Numbered from the stretch's first letter, positions 9,936 to 20,161 are shown. The stretch: 64,000 bases of DNA from Hydrogenovibrio kuenenii DSM 12350 (GCF_000526715.1 NZ_JAGP01000001.1:806001-870000), one strand, 5' to 3'. The notes: generated by a model from the sequence alone, not told the origin. Translations and numbers: made by a program.

Positions 9936-12788
9936 ATGGACCAAAAAATTGCAGGCTTAATGAAAAACGATGATTTTAGTCAGCGTCATATTGGCTCAAA
10001 TACAGAGCAACAGCAGGCAATGTTGTCTGCTCTTGGCTACGATTCTCTTGAAGCACTTCTCGATGCCATCGTACCGCAATCTATCCGTCGTCAATCAAGC
10101 ATGGCGCTCGGTAATGGTTTGTCTGAGCATGATGCCTTAGAAAAGCTTAAATCTATGGCGGATAAAAACCAATCCGTTAAGTCTTTTATCGGAATGGGTT
10201 TTTACAATACTCTAACGCCACCAGTGGTTTTGCGTAATGTTTTGGAAAATCCAGCTTGGTACACCGCTTATACTCCTTATCAAGCAGAGATTTCGCAAGG
10301 CCGAATGGAGGCCATGCTTAATTTCCAAACCATGATTGCTGATCTCACTGGTATGGAGCTCGCTAATGCCTCTATGTTGGATGAAGCCACTGCTTGTGCC
10401 GAGGCCATGACCTTATGCCAACGGGTATCTAAATCGAAAGGCAATGTTTTTTTTGTTGCTGAGGATTGTCATCCACAAAATATTGAAGTCCTTAAAACAC
10501 GTGCTGAACCACTTGGTATTGAGGTCGTTGTTGGTAACCCAGAACACGGGTTTGATGACCTTGATTTATTTGGTGTGTTGTTACAATACCCAGGAACTTA
10601 TGGGGATGTTAAAGACCTATCAACCATCATTGAAGAAGCGCATAACAAAAAAGCTTTAGTTGCGGTGGCAACCGATTTATTGGCGCTAACGTTATTGAAG
10701 TCACCAGGTGAAATGGGCGCGGATGTTGCCATTGGTAACTCACAACGTTTTGGTGTGCCTTTAGGTTATGGCGGACCACATGCTGCGTTTATGGCAACGC
10801 AAGATGCTTATAAACGCTCTATGCCGGGTCGCTTGATTGGGGTATCTGTTGACCGTTTGGGAAATCACGCTTATCGCCTAGCGCTTCAAACCCGTGAGCA
10901 ACATATCCGTCGTGAAAAAGCGACCAGTAACATTTGTACGGCACAAGCACTATTGGCTGTCATGGCAAGTTTTTACGCTGCTTATCACGGGCCAAAAGGA
11001 CTTAAACGCATAGCCAATAAAGTGTTTCAATTGACCTCAGTATTTGTTTTGGCTTTAGAGAAAGCAGGCTTTGAAGTTAACAATAAAACTTTCTTTGATA
11101 CGGTTAGTTTTGTCGTGCCATCTGCGGATGCGGTATTGCAGGCAGCAGAAGCAGAAGGTTACAACCTGAGAAAAATCAGTGATACGCAAGTAGGTGTATC
11201 TTTTGATGAAATGACAACACTGGAAGACGTCGCCTTATTGATTAAAGTGCTTGTACCAGATACCACTTGTGATGCAACGGAGTATGGTGAACGCGCAGCT
11301 TTCAGTATTCCGGGTGAGTTGCAACGTCAAACGGATTTCTTGACGCACGAAGTCTTTAATCGCTATCACTCAGAAACAGAAATGATGCGTTATATGCGTC
11401 ATCTTGCCGACAAAGATTTGGCGCTCGATAGAGCAATGATTCCATTGGGGTCATGCACCATGAAGCTGAATGCGGCAGCGGAACTTATGCCGATTTCCTG
11501 GCTAGAATTTAGTGGGATTCATCCTTTTGCGCCTTTGCATCAAGTAGAGGGTTATCAAGAGATGATTGAAGACCTGGAAAATATGCTTTGCGAAGCGACA
11601 GGCTATGATGCCGTTTCTTTACAACCAAACTCTGGTGCTCAAGGCGAATACGCAGGTTTATTAGCTATTCGTGCTTATCATGAAAGCCGTGGTGAAGGGC
11701 ATAGAGATATCTGTTTGATTCCAGCTTCTGCTCACGGAACCAACCCAGCTTCTGCCCACATGGCGGGAATGAAAGTGGTCGTGGTCAAAACTTCAGAGAA
11801 GGGCGATATTGACTTGGCTGATTTACAAGCCAAGTGCGAGCAGCATGGTCAAAATATCTCCGCCATTATGATTACCTATCCTTCTACACACGGTGTGTTT
11901 GAAGAAGACGTCAAAACCGTTTGCGATATGGTGCATCAGCAAGGTGGGCAAGTCTATATTGATGGTGCCAACATGAATGCGATGGTGGGGGTTTCTTCGC
12001 CAGGTGAGTTCGGTGGTGATGTTTCCCACTTAAACCTGCATAAAACTTTTGCCATTCCTCATGGTGGCGGTGGACCAGGTGTTGGGCCTATTGGTGTAGG
12101 TAAGCATCTCGCGCCTTTCTTGCCTTGTACCCCAAAACAAGATTCAACTGTAGGGCAAGTGTCCGCAGCGCCTTGGGGGAGTGCCGGCATTTTACCAATC
12201 AGTTGGATGTATATTGCCATGATGGGTAAAGACGGTTTATATAAAGCAACGGCAAATGCCATTTTGAATGCCAATTATATTGCACACCGTTTGGCACCAC
12301 ATTTCCCTATTTTATATACCGACAAAAACGGTCATGTTGCCCATGAGTGTATTGTCGATTTACGCCCTATTAAAAATGACTCCGGCATTACGGTAGATGA
12401 TATCGCCAAGCGATTGATTGATTATGGTTTCCACGCACCGACTATGTCTTTCCCGGTTGCAGGGACTTTGATGATTGAACCAACCGAGTCAGAATCTCAA
12501 ATTGAACTGGATCGTTTTTGTGACGCCATGATTCAGATTAAACATGAGATCGCTCAAATAATGGAAGGTCAATTTAGTGAACAAGACAACCCATTGATTA
12601 ATGCACCTCATACTGCATTGGAAGTGACAGAAGACGAATGGTCGCATGCCTACTCAAGACAGCAAGCTGCTTATCCGCTAGAAAGCCTGAAGCGTGAAAA
12701 ATATTGGTCTCCAGTTGCTAGGGTCGATAATGTCTATGGTGATAAGAACCTTATGTGTTCTTGTTTGCCAGTTTCGGCTTATGAGTAA
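9936..12788 (+). CDS. gcvP: Glycine dehydrogenase (decarboxylating), single-chain P protein
   Basis: A PLP enzyme that decarboxylates glycine and loads the aminomethyl group on GcvH. The 950-residue chain is the fused form, with the inactive-like N half (about 1-450) and the catalytic C half. The PLP lysine is about K703 in the sequence [15 protein letters not shown], and [11 protein letters not shown] and [14 protein letters not shown] are hallmark blocks. It follows gcvH directly. The split gcvPA/gcvPB form seen in some bacteria is absent. Confidence 0.97.
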   Translation: MDQKIAGLMKNDDFSQRHIGSNTEQQQAMLSALGYDSLEALLDAIVPQSIRRQSSMALGNGLSEHDALEKLKSMADKNQSVKSFIGMGFYNTLTPPVVLRNVLENPAWYTAYTPYQAEISQGRMEAMLNFQTMIADLTGMELANASMLDEATACAEAMTLCQRVSKSKGNVFFVAEDCHPQNIEVLKTRAEPLGIEVVVGNPEHGFDDLDLFGVLLQYPGTYGDVKDLSTIIEEAHNKKALVAVATDLLALTLLKSPGEMGADVAIGNSQRFGVPLGYGGPHAAFMATQDAYKRSMPGRLIGVSVDRLGNHAYRLALQTREQHIRREKATSNICTAQALLAVMASFYAAYHGPKGLKRIANKVFQLTSVFVLALEKAGFEVNNKTFFDTVSFVVPSADAVLQAAEAEGYNLRKISDTQVGVSFDEMTTLEDVALLIKVLVPDTTCDATEYGERAAFSIPGELQRQTDFLTHEVFNRYHSETEMMRYMRHLADKDLALDRAMIPLGSCTMKLNAAAELMPISWLEFSGIHPFAPLHQVEGYQEMIEDLENMLCEATGYDAVSLQPNSGAQGEYAGLLAIRAYHESRGEGHRDICLIPASAHGTNPASAHMAGMKVVVVKTSEKGDIDLADLQAKCEQHGQNISAIMITYPSTHGVFEEDVKTVCDMVHQQGGQVYIDGANMNAMVGVSSPGEFGGDVSHLNLHKTFAIPHGGGGPGVGPIGVGKHLAPFLPCTPKQDSTVGQVSAAPWGSAGILPISWMYIAMMGKDGLYKATANAILNANYIAHRLAPHFPILYTDKNGHVAHECIVDLRPIKNDSGITVDDIAKRLIDYGFHAPTMSFPVAGTLMIEPTESESQIELDRFCDAMIQIKHEIAQIMEGQFSEQDNPLINAPHTALEVTEDEWSHAYSRQQAAYPLESLKREKYWSPVARVDNVYGDKNLMCSCLPVSAYE

Positions 12789-12814
12789 TACCGAATAACA
12801 TAAGAGGAAATCAG

Positions 12815-13333
12815 ATGAGACAATCGATAGTGGTCAGTGTTTTAGGTGAAGATTCTCCCGGTTTGGTTGCGGCTTTATCAAAGTTGATTGTCAGCTATCA
12901 AGGAGACTGGGTAGAAAGTAGCATGGCTGGCCTGGCAGGAAAATTTGCCGGTATTTTGCGTGTCGATTTACCTAAAGATCAGGTTGAAGCTTTTACAAAA
13001 GCGCTTGAGTCAGAAAATTTAGGGCTTAAAGTAATGTATGAAATGTCAGAGCCAGATGACGTATCTCAGGCATTTAAACAATATGACATTGAATTGATTG
13101 GTCAAGATCGCCCTGGCATCGTTCATCGTTTAACTGATGCTCTGGCGCGCTTAGGCGGTAGTGTTGAAACACTAGAGTCCGAAGTAATTGAAGCCAGTAT
13201 GTCGGGTGAGCAATTATTTAAAGCGCAGCTCTCGCTAAAGATTCCATTAGATATTGATCGAAATGAAATTCAGCAGGCATTAGAAGCCATTGCAAATGAA
13301 CTGATTGCCGATATTCAATTGGCAGATGCATAA
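12815..13333 (+). CDS. gcvR: GcvR-like tandem ACT-domain protein
   Basis: The 172 residues contain two ACT domains, about 4-75 (SVLGEDSPGLVAALSKLI) and 92-165 (ELIGQDRPGIVHRLTDAL). Both keep the ligand-binding D-(S/R)-PG turn. In E. coli GcvR binds glycine and inhibits the activator GcvA. Here it is the last gene of the gcv operon, 26 bases after gcvP behind a GAGGAA site, so glycine feedback on this operon is a fair inference. No gcvA is visible in the window. Confidence 0.8.
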   Translation: MRQSIVVSVLGEDSPGLVAALSKLIVSYQGDWVESSMAGLAGKFAGILRVDLPKDQVEAFTKALESENLGLKVMYEMSEPDDVSQAFKQYDIELIGQDRPGIVHRLTDALARLGGSVETLESEVIEASMSGEQLFKAQLSLKIPLDIDRNEIQQALEAIANELIADIQLADA

Positions 13334-13348
13334 ACAGCACGTAACAAA

Positions 13349-13378
13349 TTGGCAGATGTTGCAAAGCTCACTTACAAT
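13349..13378 (+). promoter_or_regulatory. Candidate sigma-70 promoter for serS
   Basis: TTGGCA (13349-13354) and TACAAT (13373-13378) are separated by 18 bases in the 96-base gap ahead of serS. This fits independent expression of serS from the gcv operon. Confidence 0.5.
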
Positions 13379-13420
13379 ACGCGCATAACGAATTATTATT
13401 TAAAAACAGAACTAAACTAA

Positions 13421-14716
<1,296 letters not shown>

Positions 14717-14811
14717 CAAGTTGATTATTGCTTGTAAGTAACGTCTTATTTATGTTTTTTTATTGAAGACCGAGTTGTTACAAAAAAATAAATAAAAAGT
14801 GCGTTATTTGC

Positions 14812-14839
14812 TTGCAATTATTCTGCCACACTCTATAAT
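14812..14839 (+). promoter_or_regulatory. Promoter of tRNA-Ser
   Basis: TTGCAA (14812-14817), a 16-base spacer and a perfect TATAAT (14834-14839) lie 13 bases ahead of the tRNA 5' end, and ACGC follows the -10 box as in many tRNA promoters. Confidence 0.75.
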
Positions 14840-14852
14840 ACGCACCTGTTCC

Positions 14853-14943
14853 GGTGGACTGGCTGAGCGGTTGAAGGCGGCGGTCTTGAAAACCGTTGTA
14901 GGTTTGTAGCCTACCTGGGGTTCGAATCCCTAGTCCACCGCCA
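14853..14943 (+). tRNA. tRNA-Ser (anticodon TGA)
   Basis: The acceptor stem is GGTGGAC/GTCCACC with an encoded CCA at 14941-14943. The anticodon loop CTTGAAA gives TGA. The long variable arm (GTAGGTTTGTAGCCTAC) and the GGTTCGAATCC T-arm mark a class II serine tRNA. Confidence 0.96.
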
Positions 14944-15064
14944 TTTTCCAATGCATGTCATAGAAAATGAGGAACAAAGTGAATAGTCAGAAAACTTGAC
15001 GCAATGTCATAAATAACTACCATTCACAGCTTACTTTGAATTTTCATTACAAAGTTCTCAATAA

Positions 15065-15141
15065 GCGCCCGTAGCTCAATTGGATAGAGTACTCGGCTAC
15101 GAACCGAGCGGTTAGGGGTTCGACTCCCTTCGGGCGCACCA
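15065..15141 (+). tRNA. tRNA-Arg (anticodon ACG)
   Basis: The acceptor stem is GCGCCCG/CGGGCGC with an encoded CCA at 15139-15141. The anticodon loop CTACGAA gives ACG, whose A is normally converted to inosine. The T-arm is GGGGTTCGACTCCC. Its 3' end is repeated 2.67 kb downstream, making this tRNA the probable integration site of the island that follows. Confidence 0.96.
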
Positions 15142-15146
15142 TTTAT
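15128..15146 (+). repeat. attL-like repeat, 3' end of tRNA-Arg
   Basis: CTTCGGGCGCACCATTTAT overlaps the last 14 bases of tRNA-Arg and recurs with one mismatch at 17798-17816. Direct repeats of a tRNA 3' end are the usual footprint of site-specific integration. Confidence 0.75.
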
Positions 15147-15203
15147 TTTTTATATAAATCAATAACTTACGTCAATCTGGACGGCTAATTTTATCCCAAA
15201 AAA

Positions 15204-15309
15204 TTTCCCCCAAAAACACTGCTTTCCCCCAAGAATTTCCCGCCCTAGTACTCGAAATATAAGTTGTTGATATTTAAGGATTGTATGCTTGGGAATAAAC
15301 CTAGTACTC
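15204..15309. repeat. Short direct repeats in the att-proximal noncoding end of the island
   Basis: TTTCCCCCAA occurs at 15204-15213 and 15223-15232, with a looser AATTTCCCGCC copy at 15234. CCTAGTACTC occurs at 15244-15253 and 15300-15309. They could be integrase arm-binding sites or a control region of the downstream genes. Confidence 0.5.
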
Positions 15310-15522
15310 TAATGACTTTTTCGTAGATTCGTTGCTACAAATTTTTTCTTGTATTAAAACATTGAAAATAGCCTGCCCAGACAAAACAATTTATTTCATA
15401 AATGAGTGTATTATTCATTTTTTTTGCTCTTATTCATCATGTTGTTATAGACTTAAATAATAATTTCAGGTTTTTGATTAATAGCGACAAATTTATTTGG
15501 AAGATACTAAGGGTGGAAGGAA

Positions 15523-16836
15523 ATGAGAAAAAAGGTAACTGAAAATACTCCGATTGATGAACTCCATCAGGTTTTTAAGTTGTCAAAAGAAGATTTTGAA
15601 GCAAAAAAAGCTAGACTTTTTCCCATAGGAAATTCTGAATTGGAAGTACCTACTACTTCGATATTCTTAGCATCACTGAGTGCTGTAAAAGAATTTAGAA
15701 TGGAATTGTTGTCGAAAATTGGTGTAACTAAAATTAATGCTAAGTCAGCTCAAATTCATGTATATAGAGAAATTTTTAGCGAAAGCAAATTAGATCGACC
15801 AGATGGTTTAATAGTAATAACAAGTGGAGTTAGGTCTCCAATTATAGAGTGGATTTCTTTTGTTGAGGCGAAAGTGGGAAACAACTTGGTGGATAGTGAT
15901 CAAGTAGAAAGATATTTGAGTTATGGTAACGAAATCGGGGTAAAAAATATTATTACAATCTCGAATCAGATGGTTACTACGCCTTACGACACTCCAGTGG
16001 TCACAAAAAGGACTGGTTTTGACTTATATCATTGGTCGTGGAGTTATATAAAAGTCATAGCTTCTTATTTGATAAGAACGGATCAAGTAGCAGATGAAGA
16101 TCATGTGTATATTTTAAGTGAGCTTAGAAGGTATTTGGATTCACATAGGAATGTATCTCATTTTGACGATATGGGGAGTGAATGGAAAGCTGCTGTTGGT
16201 CAAATTCAGCATATGAGAGAAGATGAAAAAATTTCTTCTAGACTTTTGACCTCTGTAGTTTCAGCATATACACAAGAAGAAAAAGATTTAAGTCTGCACT
16301 TAACGGATTCATCTAAATACTTTATAGAGTTACGTCTTACTAAATCAAAAGCTAGGGATGATGAACTAAGTGAAATGTTAAATAGCTACAAATGTATAAC
16401 CTCAACTTATGTAATTGATTATGACAGAAACAGTTCCTTTGATATTGAGGTGGACTTTATTAGGCAGGCTGTTAATTGTGTTTACAAGGTTGAAATAGAT
16501 AAAGGTAAAGCTCAAGCTCAGACATCAAAGTTACTTAGCATTCTTAATGGTATTGCTATTGCTGATCGAATTCTTATTAAAGCTGTTTACCCTAGGAATA
16601 AAGTTAAGCTAGAAAATCCAGAAGTTTCAGTGGAACAGTTATCTATCGAAAAAGAAGAATCTGAACTATATTCAGTTTTGGACAAAGAAATTGGGGATAA
16701 AGTGAAATATTTTGAGCTTAGAACTAGAAAATCATTAGGTGCAAGGAACTTTGAAGGAAAAAGAAACTTTATTGTTTATTTGGAAGAAGAAGCAAAAACA
16801 TTTGTAGAGCAAGTTATTGGTGCATTTTATAGGTAA
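15523..16836 (+). CDS. Uncharacterised protein with a PD-(D/E)xK nuclease-like motif
   Basis: I do not recognise the family of this 437-residue protein. The region at about 78-150 fits the restriction-endonuclease-like core. RPDGLIVIT supplies D94 and FVEAKVGNN supplies E115-x-K117, 21 residues later in a beta-strand context. QVERYLSYGNEIG, an amphipathic helix, and KNIITISNQ, a further strand, follow. The order matches PD-(D/E)xK enzymes. The C-terminal 260 residues are mixed alpha/beta with no motif I know. A GGAAGG ribosome site precedes the ATG. The codons are rich in AGA, AGG, ATA and TTA, unlike neighbouring housekeeping genes. It lies alone with the next gene inside the tRNA-Arg island, so a defence or mobile-element role is plausible but unproven. 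Confidence 0.75.
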   Translation: MRKKVTENTPIDELHQVFKLSKEDFEAKKARLFPIGNSELEVPTTSIFLASLSAVKEFRMELLSKIGVTKINAKSAQIHVYREIFSESKLDRPDGLIVITSGVRSPIIEWISFVEAKVGNNLVDSDQVERYLSYGNEIGVKNIITISNQMVTTPYDTPVVTKRTGFDLYHWSWSYIKVIASYLIRTDQVADEDHVYILSELRRYLDSHRNVSHFDDMGSEWKAAVGQIQHMREDEKISSRLLTSVVSAYTQEEKDLSLHLTDSSKYFIELRLTKSKARDDELSEMLNSYKCITSTYVIDYDRNSSFDIEVDFIRQAVNCVYKVEIDKGKAQAQTSKLLSILNGIAIADRILIKAVYPRNKVKLENPEVSVEQLSIEKEESELYSVLDKEIGDKVKYFELRTRKSLGARNFEGKRNFIVYLEEEAKTFVEQVIGAFYR

Positions 16837-16895
16837 TGGACTTTGTTGTTTTAATTGTATAAATATGTGAAAAATACGGTATTAAAGGATAAGCA

Positions 16896-17615
16896 ATGGT
16901 TGAAGCAACATGTACTTGGACACCTCAATTAATAGTTGATTTAATCAAAGGGGTTGTTTGGCCTCTTACTGTTATATTTATTGTGCTTAAGTTTCGATCA
17001 AATATCCTTGAGTGGATTAAAGGTTTTTTTTCAAAAAACACCGTTTCAGAGTTTTCAGCAGGAGCTGGTGGTGTATATGTTAAATTAGCAGAGAAGCAGT
17101 CCACAGAAACAAAGAAACCTTCCAATACTGCTACCAGCTTACCTGGAACGATGAACTCTGTCGAAGAAATTCATAAACAACATAATGAACAGCAGACAGA
17201 GTTTAGTGAAAAACTCTATAAAGATATTCAAGAGCATATTCATGCTTTGGGTGTGTCATCTGAAGAACAGGTCAATATCCTGTCGAAAGAAGCTTCAATA
17301 TTGAAGAGTGTATTGTTCTATGTAGATGTGAATAAATTTTTATTTAGGTCTCAGTTCAATCTGCTCTCCATGATGTTAAGCACAGGTGGCTCTCTTTCAA
17401 AAGACGATATTCAAAACCACTTTTTGGCTACTAAAAATTTAGCAGGGGATGTATTTTCTGATTGGGATTGGGTTAAGTATATAGCGTACCCAATTGAAGT
17501 CAGACTGTTCTCCAGTGATGGTGGAGATAAATACACTTTGACCTTGGCGGGTCGATCCTATCTTTCATTCATGACACGCAACCCTAGGTTCGTTGATGAG
17601 TTGGTAAAACTTTAG
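16896..17615 (+). CDS. Single-pass membrane protein of the island, possible winged-helix C terminus
   Basis: The product has 239 residues. Residues 12-31 form one hydrophobic helix (VDLIKGVVWPLTVIFIVLKF), followed by basic residues, which suggests the bulk is cytoplasmic. A polar, probably helical region (about 85-135, with many Glu, Gln and His residues) leads to a globular C-terminal part. Its ending, YTLTLAGRSYLSFM, resembles the T-x-x-G-x-x-x-L recognition wing of winged-helix domains. No catalytic motif is visible. It lies 59 bases after the nuclease-like gene with its own AAAGGA site, so the two probably form an operon. One possible arrangement is a membrane sensor or effector paired with a nuclease; this is inference. 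Confidence 0.7.
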   Translation: MVEATCTWTPQLIVDLIKGVVWPLTVIFIVLKFRSNILEWIKGFFSKNTVSEFSAGAGGVYVKLAEKQSTETKKPSNTATSLPGTMNSVEEIHKQHNEQQTEFSEKLYKDIQEHIHALGVSSEEQVNILSKEASILKSVLFYVDVNKFLFRSQFNLLSMMLSTGGSLSKDDIQNHFLATKNLAGDVFSDWDWVKYIAYPIEVRLFSSDGGDKYTLTLAGRSYLSFMTRNPRFVDELVKL

Positions 17616-17797
17616 AGGTGTATAGTTTCCCCTCAAATCCAGTTTAACTGGCACTTAGTTAGAGTTGTTGAGCATAAAGCTGGGGGTATCTGGATTCTTG
17701 TGTTACATCCATTAAGTATTTTTAAATCAAGTTAAATCAATTGGTTATAGCTGTTAGTCTAAAGGTTTGTTAATGTCAGTTATCAATAGTAAGCCCA

Positions 17798-17816
17798 CTT
17801 CGGGCGCGCCATTTAT
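17798..17816 (+). repeat. attR-like repeat of the tRNA-Arg 3' end
   Basis: CTTCGGGCGCGCCATTTAT matches the tRNA-Arg end at 15128-15146 in 18 of 19 bases. No complete tRNA is present here, so it is a duplicated tail. The 154 bases from here to the cyclase start hold no gene that I can see. Confidence 0.75.
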
Positions 17817-17970
17817 CTTAGTTTTGTAATCAATTGTCTTAGAAGATCATTCATCCTGCTGTTGTCTTACAAATCAATCTATTCTCTCCACAAATTTCAT
17901 TGTATTTGCTTCCGGTAAAGTTGTGCTAATATGGTTTTCAGAAACTAAACCACCTCAAAAGGAGTTAAGT

Positions 17971-18879
17971 GTGGATTTTAGCTCTTCAGATTGTTATAGA
18001 TTTAAGACATTCATCGAAAATATGAACGATGCCATTGTTGTTGAGAACGAGAGTGGAGAGCTCGTCTTAGCTAACCAAGCCTTTTGTGATTTGTTCAATA
18101 TCACCGCCTCACCTGATGATCTCATCGGCATGGACTGCTCGTATTCGGCTCAGCAATCAAAGCATCTGTTTAAAGACCCTGAACGTTTTATTGAAAGAAA
18201 AAACGAAATACTTAAGGATAAAGAACCCGTTCGCCATGAGTTGCTTGAAATGGTGGGAGATAAGTTTTTGGAAAGGGACTTTATTCCTATTTTCGAGAAT
18301 GGAGAATATGTCGGGTTGGTTTGGGTTTTTAAGGATCTGACAACGCATTACATCATGGAATCTCAGCTCATGATGTTGACAGAAAAGATACGAGAGCAGA
18401 GTTTGACGGACTCTCTCACCGGCATTGGTAATAGAAGATATTTGGATAGCGAATTGCCAAAATACTGCGACTATGCCAAGCGCCACAACACGCCATTATG
18501 TATAGCGATTATTGATATAGATTACTTCAAGTCAATAAACGATGAGTATGGTCACGAAATAGGCGATCAGGCGTTGGTTCATGTCGCCAACTACTTAAAG
18601 GCATCGGTTCGTTCATCTGATTTAATTGGACGGATGGGCGGGGAAGAGTTCATGGTCGTTATGCCGGAAACCTCCTTGGCGGATGCGGCAAAAAGAATTT
18701 CAGACTTGCATGCATCTTATCAATCTCCTTCGGTTCTCAATAAGAGAATGACTTTTAGTGTCGGGGTGTCTTGTGTTTTACCTGAGCGAGATTTTAAAAC
18801 GAGTTTAAATAGCGCTGACCAAGCACTTTATCAGGCAAAAAGAGAGGGCAGGGATAGAGTTGTTGTTTCAGAAGACTAA
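17971..18879 (+). CDS. PAS-GGDEF diguanylate cyclase
   Basis: It makes cyclic di-GMP from two GTP. The start is the GTG at 17971, 7 bases after AAAAGGAG, which gives 302 residues; the more upstream GTG at 17923 has no such site. Residues about 10-125 are a PAS domain (FIENMNDAIVVENESGELVLANQ). Residues about 140-300 are the cyclase (LTDSLTGIGNRRYLD). The active-site GGEEF is at 223-227, and an intact RxxD inhibitory site is five residues before it (214-217). No membrane helix is present, so it is cytosolic. A terminator follows. Confidence 0.93.
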   Translation: MDFSSSDCYRFKTFIENMNDAIVVENESGELVLANQAFCDLFNITASPDDLIGMDCSYSAQQSKHLFKDPERFIERKNEILKDKEPVRHELLEMVGDKFLERDFIPIFENGEYVGLVWVFKDLTTHYIMESQLMMLTEKIREQSLTDSLTGIGNRRYLDSELPKYCDYAKRHNTPLCIAIIDIDYFKSINDEYGHEIGDQALVHVANYLKASVRSSDLIGRMGGEEFMVVMPETSLADAAKRISDLHASYQSPSVLNKRMTFSVGVSCVLPERDFKTSLNSADQALYQAKREGRDRVVVSED

Positions 18880-18920
18880 ATTCTAGTCTTTTGAGATGTC
18901 ATTTTGTGGGATAGAAATGA

Positions 18921-18947
18921 AAAAGGTCAGCTACGCTGACCTTTTTT
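18921..18947. terminator. Bidirectional terminator
   Basis: The stem AAAAGGTCAGC/GCTGACCTTTT (18921-18931 with 18935-18945) has a three-base loop and a T-run on both strands. It separates the convergent cyclase and the gene at 18961. Confidence 0.9.
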
Positions 18948-18960
18948 GTTTTAACGTTGT

Positions 18961-19347
18961 TTATTTCACAAGTGCTTTACACCAGTCTTCCATAAAGTCG
19001 GTAGCGACTTGCATTGGTGGTTCCATAAAGCTGACCATGAAGCTGTCTCCTAGGTCGGTAACCGCAATTGAGCGTGGGCGAACCGCCAGCACTTCTGGGT
19101 TAGGGATTTTCATGCCGAAACAGAAGATGATGTTTTTGGCGTCTTTGATGTCACCACGAATTTCGCCATCAATGCTTTGCGTATGGCTGTAGTGGTCGAA
19201 AATAGCGATTAGTGTCGCCTTCGGGTTGGCTTCGATTTCTGATTGCAATTGTGCAATGATGTCGTCTACAGTGGCGAATTTGGATTCGGACTTGTTAAAC
19301 TGAAGCTTGTAGATAGGAAACTTTTCTTGGAAGAATTGTTGTTGCAT
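18961..19347 (-). CDS. Conserved uncharacterised protein (128 residues)
   Basis: The start is the ATG at 19347, behind an AGGAGA ribosome site; a longer frame upstream lacks one. The protein is soluble, with no signal peptide or membrane helix. Striking blocks are AIFDHYSHTQSIDGEI, AKNIIFCFGMKIPNPEVLAVRPRSI and FMVSFMEPPM. I recall similar proteins in sulfur-oxidising gamma- and epsilonproteobacteria under an unknown-function family (possibly DUF6858), from memory and unchecked. The single conserved-looking Cys in IIFCFG and the Asp-His pair in FDHYSHT could be functional. No function is assigned. Confidence 0.75.
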   Translation of the reverse strand: MQQQFFQEKFPIYKLQFNKSESKFATVDDIIAQLQSEIEANPKATLIAIFDHYSHTQSIDGEIRGDIKDAKNIIFCFGMKIPNPEVLAVRPRSIAVTDLGDSFMVSFMEPPMQVATDFMEDWCKALVK

Positions 19348-19486
19348 GATGATTTCTCCTGGTTGGACGTGATTGCCTAGGTTAATTAACTGGTAAATAA
19401 TAGTTATAAACAATGTTTATGGATAATACATTTTTTTAATGGCAAAGCGAAAGCAAAATTAATTGAAATAATAGTATAGAAAATAA

Positions 19487-20041
19487 ATGCGAATTTTTAT
19501 TGGTGTTGAAGTAAGTGACGGTGATTTGCGGCAATCTTTGACTGCATGGCAGCACAGGTCTGAATCTTTTTTGAGCGAACGCTGGCGCATGACAAAGCCT
19601 GATAACTTGCATTTAACGTTGAGGTTTTTGGGTCAGGTAGAAGAGCATCGTATTCATGAAATCGCTGAAAATCTGCCAGGCTGGGTCTCTGAAGATAAAG
19701 AGATAAGCGTAGAAAGTACGACTCTTAAGCTTTTGCCAAGTGATGAAAAGGTTCGAGTGGTTGCTTTAGCTTTTGTAAATGACCCCTCTTTACAGTTAAT
19801 GGTGGATAAAATTAATGGGGGTTTAAACTGTTTGGGTTTTGAAAAACCTGATTTACCTTTTTTACCTCATGTTTCACTTGCTAGGCATAAGGGAAAACCT
19901 TTAAAAGAATTTGATGTACAAGAAATTTCTTGGCCTCAAGATGTTTCAGTTCGTTTAAATATTTGTGCGGTGACGATCTTTAGTAGTGAGTCGTCAGATA
20001 ATGGAGTTGTCTATCGCCCATTGTTTAGTCATCCCCTTTAA
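19487..20041 (+). CDS. thpR: RNA 2',3'-cyclic phosphodiesterase (LigT/2H family)
   Basis: A 2H phosphoesterase that opens 2',3'-cyclic phosphates on RNA. Of its 184 residues, the two HxTx-type motifs are HLTL at 42-45 and HVSL at 128-131, in the expected frame of FIGVEVSDGD and FLPHVSLARHKG. The second motif has Ser in the Thr place, which is common. An exact copy of the window repeat lies inside the gene and encodes ENLPGW (61-66) in the variable loop after the first motif. The gene stands alone between divergent and unrelated neighbours. Confidence 0.9.
   Translation: MRIFIGVEVSDGDLRQSLTAWQHRSESFLSERWRMTKPDNLHLTLRFLGQVEEHRIHEIAENLPGWVSEDKEISVESTTLKLLPSDEKVRVVALAFVNDPSLQLMVDKINGGLNCLGFEKPDLPFLPHVSLARHKGKPLKEFDVQEISWPQDVSVRLNICAVTIFSSESSDNGVVYRPLFSHPL
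19668..19685 (+). repeat. Exact 18-nt repeat inside thpR
   Basis: AAAATCTGCCAGGCTGGG is identical to the intergenic copies and is translated in frame as part of ENLPGWV. A chance exact 18-mer match in a window this size is very unlikely. Confidence 0.85.
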
Positions 20042-20127
20042 TTTTATTGAGTAATTTTGCTAATTTTTTATAAATTTCATTCATTTACTTCTCAGTTAGC
20101 CTCAATCAGTAGTGCACATTTTTCATT

Positions 20128-20161
20128 GTGAACCACCTTTGCGTGAACCATATTGGTTCAC
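20128..20161. promoter_or_regulatory. Triple GTGAACCA operator-like site
   Basis: The perfect palindrome GTGAACCATATTGGTTCAC (20143-20161) has a third half-site GTGAACCA at 20128-20135, 15 bases away in the same direction. It lies about 120 bases ahead of the ANTAR regulator gene and looks like a dimer-binding site plus an extra half-site. The cognate factor is unknown. Confidence 0.6.

Larger units (their letters stand above)
15147..17797. mobile_element. Small tRNA-Arg integrated island without integrase
   Basis: 2.65 kb lie between two 19-bp att-like repeats. The insert holds just two genes, both on the plus strand and both unfamiliar, with visibly more AT-rich codons than serS or gcvP (sampled by eye). 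No integrase or transposase gene is present, so the element is either a remnant or a satellite mobilised by another integrase. The noncoding left end (15147-15522) carries short direct repeats. The right end (17616-17797) holds a 13-base palindrome, CCAGTTTAACTGG at 17639, and nothing else I can identify. Confidence 0.65.

Noticed and set aside
14853-14943. tRNA-Ser as the integration site of the island
   Set aside because: The downstream repeat matches the tRNA-Arg 3' end, not tRNA-Ser.
17923-17970. Longer N terminus for the PAS-GGDEF protein from the GTG at 17923
   Set aside because: The internal GTG at 17971 has a strong AAAAGGAG site at the right distance, and the upstream GTG has none.
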